Notes under the pieces: generated by a model
The model's database searches: none
Told to the model about the DNA's origin: nothing
Seen by the model: only the letters and a program-made list of their open reading frames with translations
In this document: piece by piece, positions 42,101-50,713 of the stretch
Numbering within the stretch: the stretch's first letter is position 1
Layout: the number at the start of each line of letters is the position of its first letter
Origin: Hyphomicrobiales bacterium
Lineage (GTDB): Bacteria > Pseudomonadota > Alphaproteobacteria > Rhizobiales > Aestuariivirgaceae
Assembly (NCBI GenBank): GCA_016710435.1
Contig: JADJVV010000001.1
Location: 620,001-684,000 of the forward strand
Direction: 5' to 3'
Length of the DNA stretch: 64,000 nucleotides
Program-made: the position numbers and the translations under genes

Positions 42101-44090
42101 GACCTCGCTGCACATCAACGACCAGCTTGAATCGGTTGCCCTGCGCATCAACGAGAACATCGATGCCACGGCTGGCGTTGTCACCACGCGCGTGGCGGAT
42201 GTGACGCAGTCTCTGACCAGCAAACTCGACGTCTCTTCGAGCCAGCTCGGCAATCTGCTGGAGGCCACCGAGGCCCGCCTCGGCGGCCAGTTGGAACAGG
42301 CAACATCCGACCTCACCAACCTGTTCACCAGCAACACCAACCGCATGGCCGACAACCTCACGGAAACGGCCCGCGACCTTGGCGAACGGTTCGACATCGC
42401 GTCGGGTCACCTGGAACGCGTCACCAGCGACGTCACCAACCGCCTTACAAGCAGTTCGGACCGCTTTGTCACCTCCATCGACCAGGCATCGACCGAAATG
42501 GAATCGACATTCGGCAAGGCGCAGAACGCCTTCGCCGAAGGTCTGGGCAATACTGCCATGGAGATCAAGGGCCGCTTCGAACAGGAAACCGGCCTGCTCT
42601 CCGACCGCATCGACCGCGCCGCGACAGAGTTCACGGCAGCGGCGGATGCATCGACTGGCAAGATCGACGAAGCCCACCGCAAGTTTTCGCATCACATCGA
42701 GACGGCCAACACCTATCTGGCCGACCAGCTGGCCTCCGCGGCAGGCGACATCGACCAGCGTCTGGAAAGCATTTCCATGCAGCTCACGGGCAAGCTGGAA
42801 GTGACGGGAACGCGCATTTCGGAACGCCTCGACGACGTCACCTCGCTGGTGGATCGCTCGATCGACAAGTTCAACGCCGAAATGGAACGCATGCTGTCCA
42901 ACCGCCGCGAGGTGCTCGACAGCCTGATTTCCGAAACATCGCGCCGCGCCGGCGAGGTGGACCAGGTCATGTCCAGCTACATGAACATGATCGAGGAATC
43001 GCTCAATGCCGCCGAAAACCGGTCGCGCGACATCAGCCGCGTGGTCAGCGAACAGACCAACGTGGCGATCGCACGGCTGGAAGAAGAGTTGAAGCGCCTC
43101 GAAGGTTCGTCTTCGGGCCAGGTCAACCAGGCCGCCCGCCTGTTGCGCGAGCAGCATGAACGCGCCCTCGCCAGCATGAATGAAATGCTGTCCTCGACGG
43201 CCAGCGATTTCCAGCAGACGGCACAGGACATGCGCATTACCGCCCAACAGGTGGTGAAGGACATCGACTCGGCGCGCAATGAACTGAAGCGGGCCGTCAT
43301 CGACCTGCCGGAAGAGACGCGTTCCAACGCCGACGCCATGCGCCGCGTGGTTGCCGACCAGATTGCGGCTCTTAACGCCCTCTCGGACGTTGTTCGCCGG
43401 CAGAGTGGAACACTCGACTTCTCGACACCATCCACATCCTACACACCCAGTTATGGAGGAGGCGGCGGGCGAACACCGCCGGGGTCCTCCCCGGGAAAAT
43501 CTGAGGGCGCCGCGTTCTCCGCTCCTGCCTCCGGAACGCCCAGCGCCCTGAAAAAAGATCCGGAGCGGATCAGCGACCGCAACGAGCCGCGCAACCAGGG
43601 GCTTGAAGGCACCATGGCCCAGATCGCGGCCAGCGTCGAAGCCCTGGCTGGTGGCAAGCCGCAACAGCGTGCGCCCGCCCGCCCGGCAGCGCCCCCTGCG
43701 CGTGCCGCCGACACCGGCGCCATCGCCAAGGAGATTTCCACGGCGACGCAGAAGCTGCACGGCTCTTCCCGCGAAATCGTGGAAGCTGTCGACGGTGGCC
43801 TGCCCCGCGACCTGGAAAAGCGCTACGGCGGTGGCGAGAAGGGCATCTACACCCAGCGCCTGCACGACAGCCGTGGCAAGCGCAACGTGAAGAACCTCAC
43901 CGCTCGCTATGCCGAGGAACGTCTGCTGCGCAGCCGCATCAACGGATACATCCGCCTCTTCGAGCGGCTGATGGATACACTGGCCGAACTGCCCGGCGGC
44001 AGCGCCACCATTGATGAGGTGCTCGCCTCGCAAAGTGGTGAGGTTTACCTCATGCTGGCGGAAGTTTCCGGCCGCGTTCAGAACCAGTGA
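39138..44090 (+). CDS. Giant growth pole ring (GPR/RgsE-like) coiled-coil membrane protein
   Basis: A 1650-residue protein. After a charged cytosolic N-terminus come two membrane helices (about 58-79 and 95-117), then over 1,250 residues of helical apolipoprotein/MCP-like heptads with many T/S/D-I-Q-R repeats (to about 1430), a glycine/proline-rich stretch (about 1440-1545) and a conserved helical C-terminal domain (EEVLRSRINGYIRLFERLM-like, 1590-1640). Size, membrane pair and repeat type match the growth pole ring protein GPR of Agrobacterium and RgsE of Sinorhizobium, which organise unipolar peptidoglycan growth. It is larger than any neighbour and somewhat shorter than the roughly 2,100-residue Agrobacterium form. 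A tandem internal duplication lies at residues 627-714. Confidence 0.82.
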   Translation: MAKNSSDKGRRERFAALQAESDRPATAAEPQIRSRPANENDPATAMMLARLRRQPSYNVYVPAIVISIVWGFLFLIANRTMVVDFINGRIAADTNVLAMVLLLFGPMAVVFTLSYYLWHAQRMRQVSEILVQSSVRLLRPQDVAAEGLTSIAQNVRHEVDLLVGGVEHAYQRAAALEEIVHKEISAVERAFGANEDRIRSLVNGLETQRAALQQTSQLVGGEAAPLLQRLESNTNNLSQVINVALSTFSRLEDGLKGSTVELARTIEDVSTRAAMAGQEIGGHSSQFERMSTMLLNDFRGFSTQLQDYVQILNAAANTLGSESRKFGGEVKGMEANLIQLMRQSADQIAMANNDVGATIERLSGASASQIKLAAGELQQTVGSISDNIGYHLKATTSEIASLIERAGIDTSQKIEDSRAQVTQGLQNVSADFINRVAQSRTDLTTFVDQAASQITGNFDNATNRLADRINVAGTQILAGLDQSGNQFLSQLDSSGATYATRIEQASSALSSHIADQANAISDTMRNATDSLTNTFDATFGSAISKFDTSAAQIGKRIDDHANSFVATMRDASAELTGTFDSTYGGAIDRFDKTVSHLTGTVDNHAQSLLQAMREATGELTGGFNSSYADAIGKLDSTVAALSGNIDQRTNTLVETLRGSAEQLTENFTGQYADAIGKLDSTVTALSGNIDQRTNTLIDNLRGSAEQLTENFTGQYADAISKLDKTVSGINTTIDSHTGTFVTALRDATTAVTGSFETTYNSAVDRLDRTGETFGQQVTQYSNTLMGAMKDASEQINNSMAGSVTNTLDRMDNHAAALGAHIEKHANSITGTLKTSTESLTTTFSGAFSQAMGTFDNSLSLAVSKLENVSGATSQKISEVTSLVSHQLQSTGASVNDILVATSGTIASHLKETSEIVSHQMQDSGLALSASIENSGGVVTDRLISISGEFMDKLGTARDGMIQVLESSAGSLTDRLKDTSMQLYGRLEQTSLHINDQLESVALRINENIDATAGVVTTRVADVTQSLTSKLDVSSSQLGNLLEATEARLGGQLEQATSDLTNLFTSNTNRMADNLTETARDLGERFDIASGHLERVTSDVTNRLTSSSDRFVTSIDQASTEMESTFGKAQNAFAEGLGNTAMEIKGRFEQETGLLSDRIDRAATEFTAAADASTGKIDEAHRKFSHHIETANTYLADQLASAAGDIDQRLESISMQLTGKLEVTGTRISERLDDVTSLVDRSIDKFNAEMERMLSNRREVLDSLISETSRRAGEVDQVMSSYMNMIEESLNAAENRSRDISRVVSEQTNVAIARLEEELKRLEGSSSGQVNQAARLLREQHERALASMNEMLSSTASDFQQTAQDMRITAQQVVKDIDSARNELKRAVIDLPEETRSNADAMRRVVADQIAALNALSDVVRRQSGTLDFSTPSTSYTPSYGGGGGRTPPGSSPGKSEGAAFSAPASGTPSALKKDPERISDRNEPRNQGLEGTMAQIAASVEALAGGKPQQRAPARPAAPPARAADTGAIAKEISTATQKLHGSSREIVEAVDGGLPRDLEKRYGGGEKGIYTQRLHDSRGKRNVKNLTARYAEERLLRSRINGYIRLFERLMDTLAELPGGSATIDEVLASQSGEVYLMLAEVSGRVQNQ
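41016..41279 (+). repeat. Tandem 132-bp duplication inside the growth-pole gene
   Basis: Two adjacent 132-bp (44-codon) units, 41016-41147 and 41148-41279, differ at 12 positions (91% identity) and at 4 of 44 residues. The third occurrence of the YADAI start continues into diverged sequence. The high DNA identity, against much weaker similarity of other heptad blocks, marks a comparatively recent expansion of the coiled coil by exact in-frame units. Confidence 0.93.
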
Positions 44091-44097
44091 GGATGTC

Positions 44098-45072
44098 ATG
44101 ACGGCCTTCGCCCTCTCGGCGCGTCATGAATCCTGGCCGCTGGAGCAACCCTTCACCATCTCGCGTGGGACAAAGACCCATGCGGATGTGGTTGTGGTGA
44201 CGCTCGAGAAGGATGGAATCACGGGTCATGGCGAATGCGTGCCCTATCCGCGCTACGGAGAAACCGTACAGCAGGTGCTGGAAGCGCTTGCCCGCTGCGG
44301 CGGTGGCGACATCAGCTTCGACGGAATCGCGGCGATGGAGTTGCCCTATGCAGCCCGCAACGCCCTTGATTGCGCGCTGTGGGATTGGACGAGCAAGACG
44401 CAAGACACGCCCGCCTGGACCCTCGCCGGGATCGCCGAACCGCAACCGCTGACCACGGCCTTCACGATTAGTCTCGCGGACGCGGATGTGATGGCGCAGG
44501 CAGCCGCCGCTGCACGCCGCCCCCTGCTCAAGTTGAAACTGGGGAAGCCGGGCGACGATTTCCGCCTCGCCGCCATCCGCGATGCCGTTCCCGATGCGCG
44601 GTTGATCGTGGACGCCAATGAGGGCTGGTCCGCCGAGGTTCTGCCATTGATGCTGCGTGCCTGCCGCGAGGCACAGGTGGAACTGGTGGAGCAGCCCCTT
44701 CCTGCCGGAGCCGATGAAGCCTTGCAGGACATCTCCCGCGACTGCCCCATCTGCGCCGATGAATCGGCCCACGGACTTGAATCGCTGGACACAGTGGCTG
44801 CGCGCTACGACGCGATCAACATCAAGCTCGACAAAACGGGCGGACTGACACCTGCCCTCGCCCTGGCGAAAGCCGCAGAACTGCGGGGTCTGGAGATCAT
44901 GGTGGGAAGCATGGTCGGCACATCACTTTCCATGGCACCTGCAACACTCGTGGGACAGATGGCGAAAGTCGTGGACCTGGATGGCCCTCTGCTTCTGCGG
45001 AAAGACCGCGAACCCGGAATTCCCTTTGAGGGAAGCCTCATGTATCCGCCGCCGCGCGCACTCTGGGGCTGA
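44098..45072 (+). CDS. L-Ala-D/L-Glu (dipeptide) epimerase, enolase superfamily
   Basis: A 324-residue enolase-superfamily enzyme with the K-x-K pair in LKLKLGKPG, metal ligands in VDANEGW, VEQPLP and CADESAH, and the second base lysine in NIKLDKTGG. The sequence style is that of dipeptide epimerases (YcjG/YkfB group), which recycle cell-wall L-Ala-D-Glu. The ATG at 44098 follows the growth-pole stop by seven bases with GAGGA between, so it is in the same operon. Pairing a polar-growth protein with a murein recycling enzyme makes sense. The last 35 bases overlap the convergent MFS gene. Confidence 0.9.
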   Translation: MTAFALSARHESWPLEQPFTISRGTKTHADVVVVTLEKDGITGHGECVPYPRYGETVQQVLEALARCGGGDISFDGIAAMELPYAARNALDCALWDWTSKTQDTPAWTLAGIAEPQPLTTAFTISLADADVMAQAAAAARRPLLKLKLGKPGDDFRLAAIRDAVPDARLIVDANEGWSAEVLPLMLRACREAQVELVEQPLPAGADEALQDISRDCPICADESAHGLESLDTVAARYDAINIKLDKTGGLTPALALAKAAELRGLEIMVGSMVGTSLSMAPATLVGQMAKVVDLDGPLLLRKDREPGIPFEGSLMYPPPRALWG

Positions 45073-46216
45073 CGCGAAGCAGCGGAATTGCGGCAAGTAA
45101 CGCCACGAGCGATACGCCTGCCATCACCAGATAAGTTTTCGACCCGATGGAATGAAACAGCGGTCCCGACGCCCAGATGGAAGACGACATGAGGATGCCG
45201 CCAGCCAACGCTGTGTTCAGGGCCTGGGCGCGATTTCGGATGCGTTCAGGTACCATCAGACGGATCATGTGCATGGTGCCAAGATGCGTCATCGCGAAGG
45301 AGGCGGCATGCAGGGCCTGCAGCACCATGATGACGGGCATGGATTCCACGAAGGCAAGAAGGCTCCAGCGCAGGATGCCGCCGCTGATGCCGGCAAGGAA
45401 GATGGGGCCTGGCCCAAAGCGCTCCACCACCCGGTTGGAAAAGGCAAGCAATGTCACCTCCGCCATTACCGCCACGGTCCACATCAGGCCAATGATCGCG
45501 GGGCTGAAACCCAATTGCTGCCAATGCATCGAACTGAAACTGTACATCATGCCGTGCGAAGCCTGGGCCGTCCCTGCCACGAGCAGGAAAAGCGTGAAGC
45601 TCGTGCCAAACAGAAACCGTCCTGCGCCCATCGATGAAGCGGATTTCGGCTTTGGTGATTTCAACACGGTGGGCTCGGGCGGCAGCAGCAGGGCCGCAAG
45701 TGTGGCGAGGCCGAAGGCACCTGCCAACAGCCACGCCGTATCCAGCGGATCGAGGTGGCTGAGCAGCAATCCGGACCCCAGGCTTCCGGACAGGAAACTG
45801 AGGGATGCCCAGAGACGGATCCGTCCGTAGTCGAGCCCCAGGGCCGCACTGGCATCGACGCTGTAGCTCTCCGAAAGCGGGAACACGGGCGCGAAAAAGA
45901 AAGACGCCAGGAGTGCCACCGCGGCGATGGCTCCGAAGCCACTCACCAGTCCCAGAGACAGGTAGGACAGGAAAGACACCGCAGCACAGCCGATGATCAC
46001 CTGCCGGCGCAACCGGAAGTGATCCGCGATCCAGGCAAACAGCGGAGCCGAAACCGTCCGGATGGCCATCATGCCCGCAACAATCGCGGCAATGCCGGAA
46101 GGATCAATGCCCTTGGCGGACAACCACAGGGGCAGGAACGGCAATTGCACGCCGCTGCCCAGCATCATGAGCGCATAGGCTATGGAAAAGCGGAGGCTGA
46201 AACGGCGGGGCGACAT
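45038..46216 (-). CDS. MFS transporter (MFS_1-like/HcaT-type)
   Basis: A 392-residue, 12-helix major facilitator protein. The N-terminal helix YALMMLGSGVQLPFLPLWL and the loop AGMMAIRTVSAPLFAWIADHF belong to the LacY/HcaT-like MFS_1_like group. The substrate is unknown; peptides, sugars or aromatic acids are possible. The ATG at 46216 places the first helix at family position; a GTG 11 codons upstream (46249) is also open. It converges with the dipeptide epimerase (35-bp overlap). Confidence 0.87.
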   Translation of the reverse strand: MSPRRFSLRFSIAYALMMLGSGVQLPFLPLWLSAKGIDPSGIAAIVAGMMAIRTVSAPLFAWIADHFRLRRQVIIGCAAVSFLSYLSLGLVSGFGAIAAVALLASFFFAPVFPLSESYSVDASAALGLDYGRIRLWASLSFLSGSLGSGLLLSHLDPLDTAWLLAGAFGLATLAALLLPPEPTVLKSPKPKSASSMGAGRFLFGTSFTLFLLVAGTAQASHGMMYSFSSMHWQQLGFSPAIIGLMWTVAVMAEVTLLAFSNRVVERFGPGPIFLAGISGGILRWSLLAFVESMPVIMVLQALHAASFAMTHLGTMHMIRLMVPERIRNRAQALNTALAGGILMSSSIWASGPLFHSIGSKTYLVMAGVSLVALLAAIPLLRVSPRVRAAADT

Positions 46217-46314
46217 GCGAAACGGGCGTCTAAACCCAATATTCACCACTTTCCACGAATATCACCGCATGTGAGCCCTGCGCCATGGTGCCGGGCAGTG
46301 TGTGGAGTTGCGTA

Positions 46315-47100
46315 ATGTCAGACCAGGACCCGTCGTTGAACTTTGAGGACCTGCTGGAGACCGTCAAGGAGTCGGAACGCGGGCGCTGGTTTGTCCGTGA
46401 ATTCGAAACCCGGTTGCGCAAGTCGGACACAGGCAACATCCTCTCCGCCATTCAGAAACTGGAAGGTGTCATTGCCAGTCAATCCCCCACGGGAATTGAT
46501 GGCGCACTTGTTGCGAGGGCCCGCTCGGCCATCGCCACCGCGCGGCGCGAAATCGCGGGGCTTGACAGCAGCAAGCAGCAACTCTCTGACGAGGGTCGCC
46601 TGTTCGCCAAGCTGTCGGACATGGCGCGATCAGCATTTTCAGAAACCAATCCTGGTGCCTCCCTGGTGAACGCCGGTGTCAGCCGCGCCCTGCTCCTCGT
46701 TGATCAGTTGGACCAGGATTTTGGCCCGGCTTCCCTGCCGGAGGCAAAGACAACCTATTTCCCGCCCGAGGCCGGTGTTTTCGAAACGCCCGCCCCTGAA
46801 CCGCGCAAGACAATAGCCGCGCCGGCGTCCTTGCCCGCAGCCGCCACAAAGGACGTGGAGCGCGGTGCCCGTCTCGTCATCCGCAAGGCAGGTGAGGCCG
46901 CGCCGGTTCCAGCCGAAGACGCGCTATCCGTTCAACCTGTTCCCATGATCAGCGAAGCGGCCGCACCCCCCGCGGCAGAAGTCACACTTCTGATCCCTGC
47001 GGTCAGCAAGACCTCGCGCGTGGTCATCATCCGCCGCAAGCCGGAGGAACTGCTGGACGTTCCGCTGGTGGACGAGGCAGAAACGGGTAACGCTGCCTGA
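46315..47100 (+). CDS. Conserved hypothetical protein with RGRWFVREFETRLRKSDT motif
   Basis: A 261-residue protein I cannot name. The first 150 residues are helical and charged, with an N-terminal motif (RGRWFVREFETRLRKSDT, about 24-41) that recurs in alphaproteobacterial hypothetical proteins. Residues 150-230 are Pro/Ala-rich and probably disordered, ending with a short basic strand SRVVIIRRKPEELL. No signal peptide or membrane helix is evident. The ATG at 46315 gives MSDQDPSLNF. It lies between an MFS gene and an L,D-transpeptidase and might be a scaffold or regulator of envelope functions; that is only context. Confidence 0.7.
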   Translation: MSDQDPSLNFEDLLETVKESERGRWFVREFETRLRKSDTGNILSAIQKLEGVIASQSPTGIDGALVARARSAIATARREIAGLDSSKQQLSDEGRLFAKLSDMARSAFSETNPGASLVNAGVSRALLLVDQLDQDFGPASLPEAKTTYFPPEAGVFETPAPEPRKTIAAPASLPAAATKDVERGARLVIRKAGEAAPVPAEDALSVQPVPMISEAAAPPAAEVTLLIPAVSKTSRVVIIRRKPEELLDVPLVDEAETGNAA

Positions 47101-47172
47101 TAGTCCGGGCTTAAGACCTCATTCACCAAGTTGCGCGACTCTGTGCGCCAGCGACACTTCTCGGGGACCATC

Positions 47173-48444
47173 GTGCCTTCCAACTGTTTCACGCGCCGCA
47201 ATATTCTCGCCGGGTTGGCCGCAAGCCTCGCGGCTCCCGCATGGGCGCAAGGGGAACAGACAGGCTCAATCGCGGCCATGGGTGCAGTTGCCGCCAACCC
47301 CGGCAAACTGGCAACCCGCACCGCTGTGATTGCGGACCGCAACGAGGCCGCCATGGTGACGCGCGGTTCTGAAGAGGCCATGCAGGGCGCGATCGCCATG
47401 TACGAAGAGATCGTGGCGCAGGGCGGATGGACGAAACTCCCCAATGCAAAACTGGACAGGGGCGCGAAGTCGAAAGTCGTCGTAAAACTCCGCGAACGCC
47501 TCGTACGGGAAGGTTACCTTGATCTCGACAATCTCGGCGTGGCTGCGCCCGATGCGTTTGATGACGACCTGGCGCGCGCGCTGAAATCCTTTCAATACAA
47601 CCACGGTATCTATACCTCGGGCAAAGTGGAGAGCCGCACCTATGCGGCCTTGAACATGCCGGCGGAACACCGCCTCTTTCAGTTGCAGGACAATCTCCCC
47701 CGCGTTCGCGCGTATGGCGAGGGGCTGGGCAGCCGCAACATCCTCGTCAACATCCCGTCGGTGCAGCTGGAAACGGTGGAAGATGGCATCGTCTTCGCCC
47801 GGCACAATGTCGTGTGCGGAAAGCTGGAGCGGCCGACACCGACGCTGGCCAGCAAGGTCAGTGACGTGACCTTCAATCCCTATTGGAACGCCCCCGCCTC
47901 CATCGTGGCGCGCGACATTCTTCCCAAGTTTCTCGAAGATCCGGGTTACCTTGACCAGATGCGCATCCGCGTGTTCGATGGCGTCGGCGGTCCCGAGATC
48001 GATCCCCGCAGCGTGGATTGGTATTCCGCCGCACCCGACCGCTACCATTTCCGCCAGGAGCCCGGCGAACACAATTCACTTGCCACAGTGAAGGTGAATT
48101 TCGCCAACAAGTTCATGGTCTATATGCACGACACGCCGCACCGCGAATTGTTCGCCATCAATGCGCGCTACGAGAGCTCCGGTTGTGTTCGCGTTGACCA
48201 GGTGCGCATGTTCGTGGATTGGATCCTCGCCGGGCAGGACGGCTTTGACGAGGCCCAGTTCGAGATGATCACGGCAAGCGAGGAGACGTTCCCCATGCCG
48301 GTGAAAAGCCTGGTGGACGTGCGCTTCATGTACCTCACGGCCTGGGCCACCGAGGATGGCCGCGTGAACTTCCGTCCCGACGTCTACAAGCTCGACGGCA
48401 AGGAGTTCGTCTTCGGGCAGCCTGAACCCGTCGCGGAAATGTGA
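47173..48444 (+). CDS. L,D-transpeptidase (YcbB/LdtD-like) with Tat-like signal
   Basis: A 423-residue secreted enzyme. The N-terminus TRRNILAGLAASLAAPAWA is a twin-arginine-like signal peptide. Residues about 100-175 form a peptidoglycan-binding-like domain (LRERLVREGYLD...YNHGIYTSGKVESRTYAALN). The catalytic YkuD domain contains the family loop FNPYWNAPASIVARDI and the active-site segment MHDTPHRELF...SSGCVRV with His and Cys. It makes 3-3 cross-links in murein, the dominant cross-link type in polar-growing Rhizobiales. The GTG at 47173, after GGGGA, is preferred to a TTG at 47131. Confidence 0.9.
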   Translation: MPSNCFTRRNILAGLAASLAAPAWAQGEQTGSIAAMGAVAANPGKLATRTAVIADRNEAAMVTRGSEEAMQGAIAMYEEIVAQGGWTKLPNAKLDRGAKSKVVVKLRERLVREGYLDLDNLGVAAPDAFDDDLARALKSFQYNHGIYTSGKVESRTYAALNMPAEHRLFQLQDNLPRVRAYGEGLGSRNILVNIPSVQLETVEDGIVFARHNVVCGKLERPTPTLASKVSDVTFNPYWNAPASIVARDILPKFLEDPGYLDQMRIRVFDGVGGPEIDPRSVDWYSAAPDRYHFRQEPGEHNSLATVKVNFANKFMVYMHDTPHRELFAINARYESSGCVRVDQVRMFVDWILAGQDGFDEAQFEMITASEETFPMPVKSLVDVRFMYLTAWATEDGRVNFRPDVYKLDGKEFVFGQPEPVAEM

Positions 48445-48483
48445 TTGCTTGAATGACGATTTGGCCCGCATTATCTGCGGACC

Positions 48484-49098
48484 ATGGATTACGCCACCGA
48501 CTTCCACTTTGTCTTCGGCAAGGGCACGAGCCTCGCCCGTCCCCTGCTCCTCCTTCACGGAACGGGAGGCAATGAACACGACCTTCTGGGACTTGCCGAA
48601 GCGGTGGCGCCCGGCCGCACCGTCTTGTCGCCCCGTGGCAAGGTTCTGGAAAACGGCATGCCGCGCTTCTTCCGCCGCTTTGCAGAGGGGCGCTTCGATG
48701 AGGATGACATTCGTCTGCGATGCAGTGAACTGGCGGCCTTCATCAAGGGTGCCGTCGCTCATTATGGTATTGCGGCACCCATGGCCCTTGGATTTTCCAA
48801 CGGTGCCAACATCGCGGCGGCGCTGCTGGTGCTGCATCCCGAAGTCCTGAGTGGCGCTGTCCTCCTGCGCGCCATGGTTCCGTTTGCAGCAATGCCGGCG
48901 TTCTCGTTGCCGCGAACACCCGTCTTGTTGCTGTCTGGCCAGGACGACCCGATGATTCCGCTCACTGGCGCCAATCGCCTGGCGGGCGATCTGCGCAAGG
49001 CCGGCGCAGAACTGACCCACGAAATTATGCCTGCGGGGCACGGCTTGACTGCAGCCGATCTCACGCACACCAGCCGTTTCCTAGCGGCACAGGAGTAA
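48484..49098 (+). CDS. Alpha/beta hydrolase, carboxylesterase (MhqD-like)
   Basis: A 204-residue alpha/beta hydrolase with oxyanion HGTGGNEHDL, nucleophile elbow GFSNGAN, acid in SGQDDPMIP and catalytic His in PAGHGL. The length and sequence are those of phospholipase/carboxylesterase MhqD-like proteins, often paired with an MhqO-type ring-cleaving dioxygenase and induced by quinones. That partner follows five bases downstream, so the two form an operon. The substrate is unknown; hydrolysis of aromatic esters is the usual assumption. Confidence 0.87.
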   Translation: MDYATDFHFVFGKGTSLARPLLLLHGTGGNEHDLLGLAEAVAPGRTVLSPRGKVLENGMPRFFRRFAEGRFDEDDIRLRCSELAAFIKGAVAHYGIAAPMALGFSNGANIAAALLVLHPEVLSGAVLLRAMVPFAAMPAFSLPRTPVLLLSGQDDPMIPLTGANRLAGDLRKAGAELTHEIMPAGHGLTAADLTHTSRFLAAQE

Positions 49099-49103
49099 CA
49101 CCC

Positions 49104-50027
49104 ATGCAACTCAACGGATTTCACCATCTCACGGCCATCACGGCTGATGCGCCGCGCAATCACGCCTTCTATACGCAGGTACTCGGACTTCGCCTTGTGA
49201 AGAAGTCTGTGAACCAGGACGACGTGCGCGCCTATCACCTGTTCTATGCCGATGGCAAAGGGTCGCCCGGCACCGACATCACCTTCTTCGATTGGCCCGC
49301 ACCGCGCGAGCGCCGCGGCACACACTCCATCTGCCGCACCGGTTTTCGCATTCAGGGCGAACAGGCGTTCAGCTTCTGGGTCGACCGCCTCAAGGTCCAC
49401 GGCGTAGCTGTTGGCTCGCCTGCGGAGAAACACGGCCGGCTCACGCTGGACTTCGAAGACTTTGAAGGACAGCGGCTCAGCTTGGTGGCGGACGAAAGCG
49501 ATACGCCCTTTGCCGTATGGGACAAAAGCACAGTGCCTGAGGCCCATCAGATTCGAGGCCTGGGACCCATCTCACTGAGCGTACCCGACATCGCGCCAAC
49601 AGAGGATGTGCTGACCAAGGTCATGGGCATGACCAGGCGTGGCACGGACGGCAACACGCACGTCTTTGCCATGAAGGGCAAGGGACCGGTTGCCGAACTG
49701 CATGTGGTGGAAGAGTCCGGGCTAGCCCCCGCCCAGCAAGGCGCGGGCGGCGTGCATCACGTGGCCTTCAACGTGCCCATGGCCGACTATGGCGCCTGGG
49801 CTGACCGGCTTCGCACGCTGCGCGTGCCCAATTCAGGACCGGTGGACCGCTACTGGTTCAAGAGCCTCTACTTCCGGGAGCCCAACGGCATTCTTTTCGA
49901 AATTGCCACCGATGGGCCAGGCTTCCAGGCCGACGAGCCAATGGACAAATTGGGGGAAACCTTGTCGCTGCCGCCATTCCTCGAAGGCCGCCGCGCCCAG
50001 ATCGAGGCGGGATTGAAGAAACTCTAG
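49104..50027 (+). CDS. VOC family ring-cleaving dioxygenase (MhqO-like)
   Basis: A 307-residue protein with two vicinal-oxygen-chelate modules: first FHHLTAITADAPRNHAFY (metal His at 8), second HHVAFNVPMADY and ILFEIATDGPGF with the Glu ligand. It belongs to the MhqO/LinE-like ring-cleaving dioxygenases or glyoxalase-type detoxification enzymes for hydroquinones. It is cotranscribed with the MhqD-like esterase and its last four bases overlap the end of the convergent MerR gene. Confidence 0.88.
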   Translation: MQLNGFHHLTAITADAPRNHAFYTQVLGLRLVKKSVNQDDVRAYHLFYADGKGSPGTDITFFDWPAPRERRGTHSICRTGFRIQGEQAFSFWVDRLKVHGVAVGSPAEKHGRLTLDFEDFEGQRLSLVADESDTPFAVWDKSTVPEAHQIRGLGPISLSVPDIAPTEDVLTKVMGMTRRGTDGNTHVFAMKGKGPVAELHVVEESGLAPAQQGAGGVHHVAFNVPMADYGAWADRLRTLRVPNSGPVDRYWFKSLYFREPNGILFEIATDGPGFQADEPMDKLGETLSLPPFLEGRRAQIEAGLKKL

Positions 50028-50479
50028 TTTCGAAGGTCCGGGCATTGCAGCGTTGACGGCGATTGCTGCCCCGGCGAGGTCCGTGACAGGAATGTTTCCG
50101 CCATGGAGATGTTGTGCTGCATCACCTCCAGTTCCTTGCGGTGTTCGGCGATGCGATCCGCCAGAAAATTCAGGAACGCCGGCGTCTTCAACGCGGCCTC
50201 TCCATCGAGGAGTGCGGAATTGATGATGTGGCGGATGTCCTTGACGTTCACATGCAGTGAACGAAGGGCCCTGATCAGCTTCAGCTTGAAGATGTCGCAA
50301 GACCGGAAGACGCGAAGACCACTCGCCCGTGCCGGACTAAACAATCCCATCTTTTCATAAAAACGGATGGTCTTGGCTTCGATGCCGACGACGGCTGCGG
50401 CTTGCCCGATGGTGAAAAGCAAGTCCGCAGTAGGCTCGCCCGATTCAACTAGGGCATCAGTAAGTAAAGGTATGAACAC
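50024..50479 (-). CDS. MerR family transcriptional regulator
   Basis: A 151-residue regulator: MerR winged helix with TIGQAAAVVGIEAKTIRFYE (about 22-41), FRSCDIFKLKLIRALRSL and a long dimerisation helix after residue 95. The GTG at 50479 is preceded by GGAGGA six bases away. No cysteine pattern for metal sensing is seen in the C-terminal part. It converges with the esterase/dioxygenase operon and could sense quinone-like electrophiles. A close, broken paralogue lies 235 bases upstream. Confidence 0.87.
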   Translation of the reverse strand: MFIPLLTDALVESGEPTADLLFTIGQAAAVVGIEAKTIRFYEKMGLFSPARASGLRVFRSCDIFKLKLIRALRSLHVNVKDIRHIINSALLDGEAALKTPAFLNFLADRIAEHRKELEVMQHNISMAETFLSRTSPGQQSPSTLQCPDLRN

Positions 50480-50713
50480 ACGATCGTCCTCCAGAAATGG
50501 GCCGTTGCCCCCGGCCGTTTGCTTGGAAACCAGAACTTGTAGGGTAATAATACCAGATGTTCCTTCAAAACGGAAGAAATATTCCACTTATATCAGCCGC
50601 AAAGTTTCCTCATGGTCCATGAATAAATTCTATCTGAAGAAATAAAAGACAAATTGAAATTCCACATGTTGGAATATTTATTCAATACCTGCGGGTGCAC
50701 AGTAGGTGGAAGC

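Noticed and set aside
41904..44099. Long antisense open frame of about 730 codons opposite the growth-pole gene
   Set aside because: Mirror effect of GC-rich codon bias; composition is His/Arg/Gly-rich without any motif, and the plus-strand protein is unmistakable.
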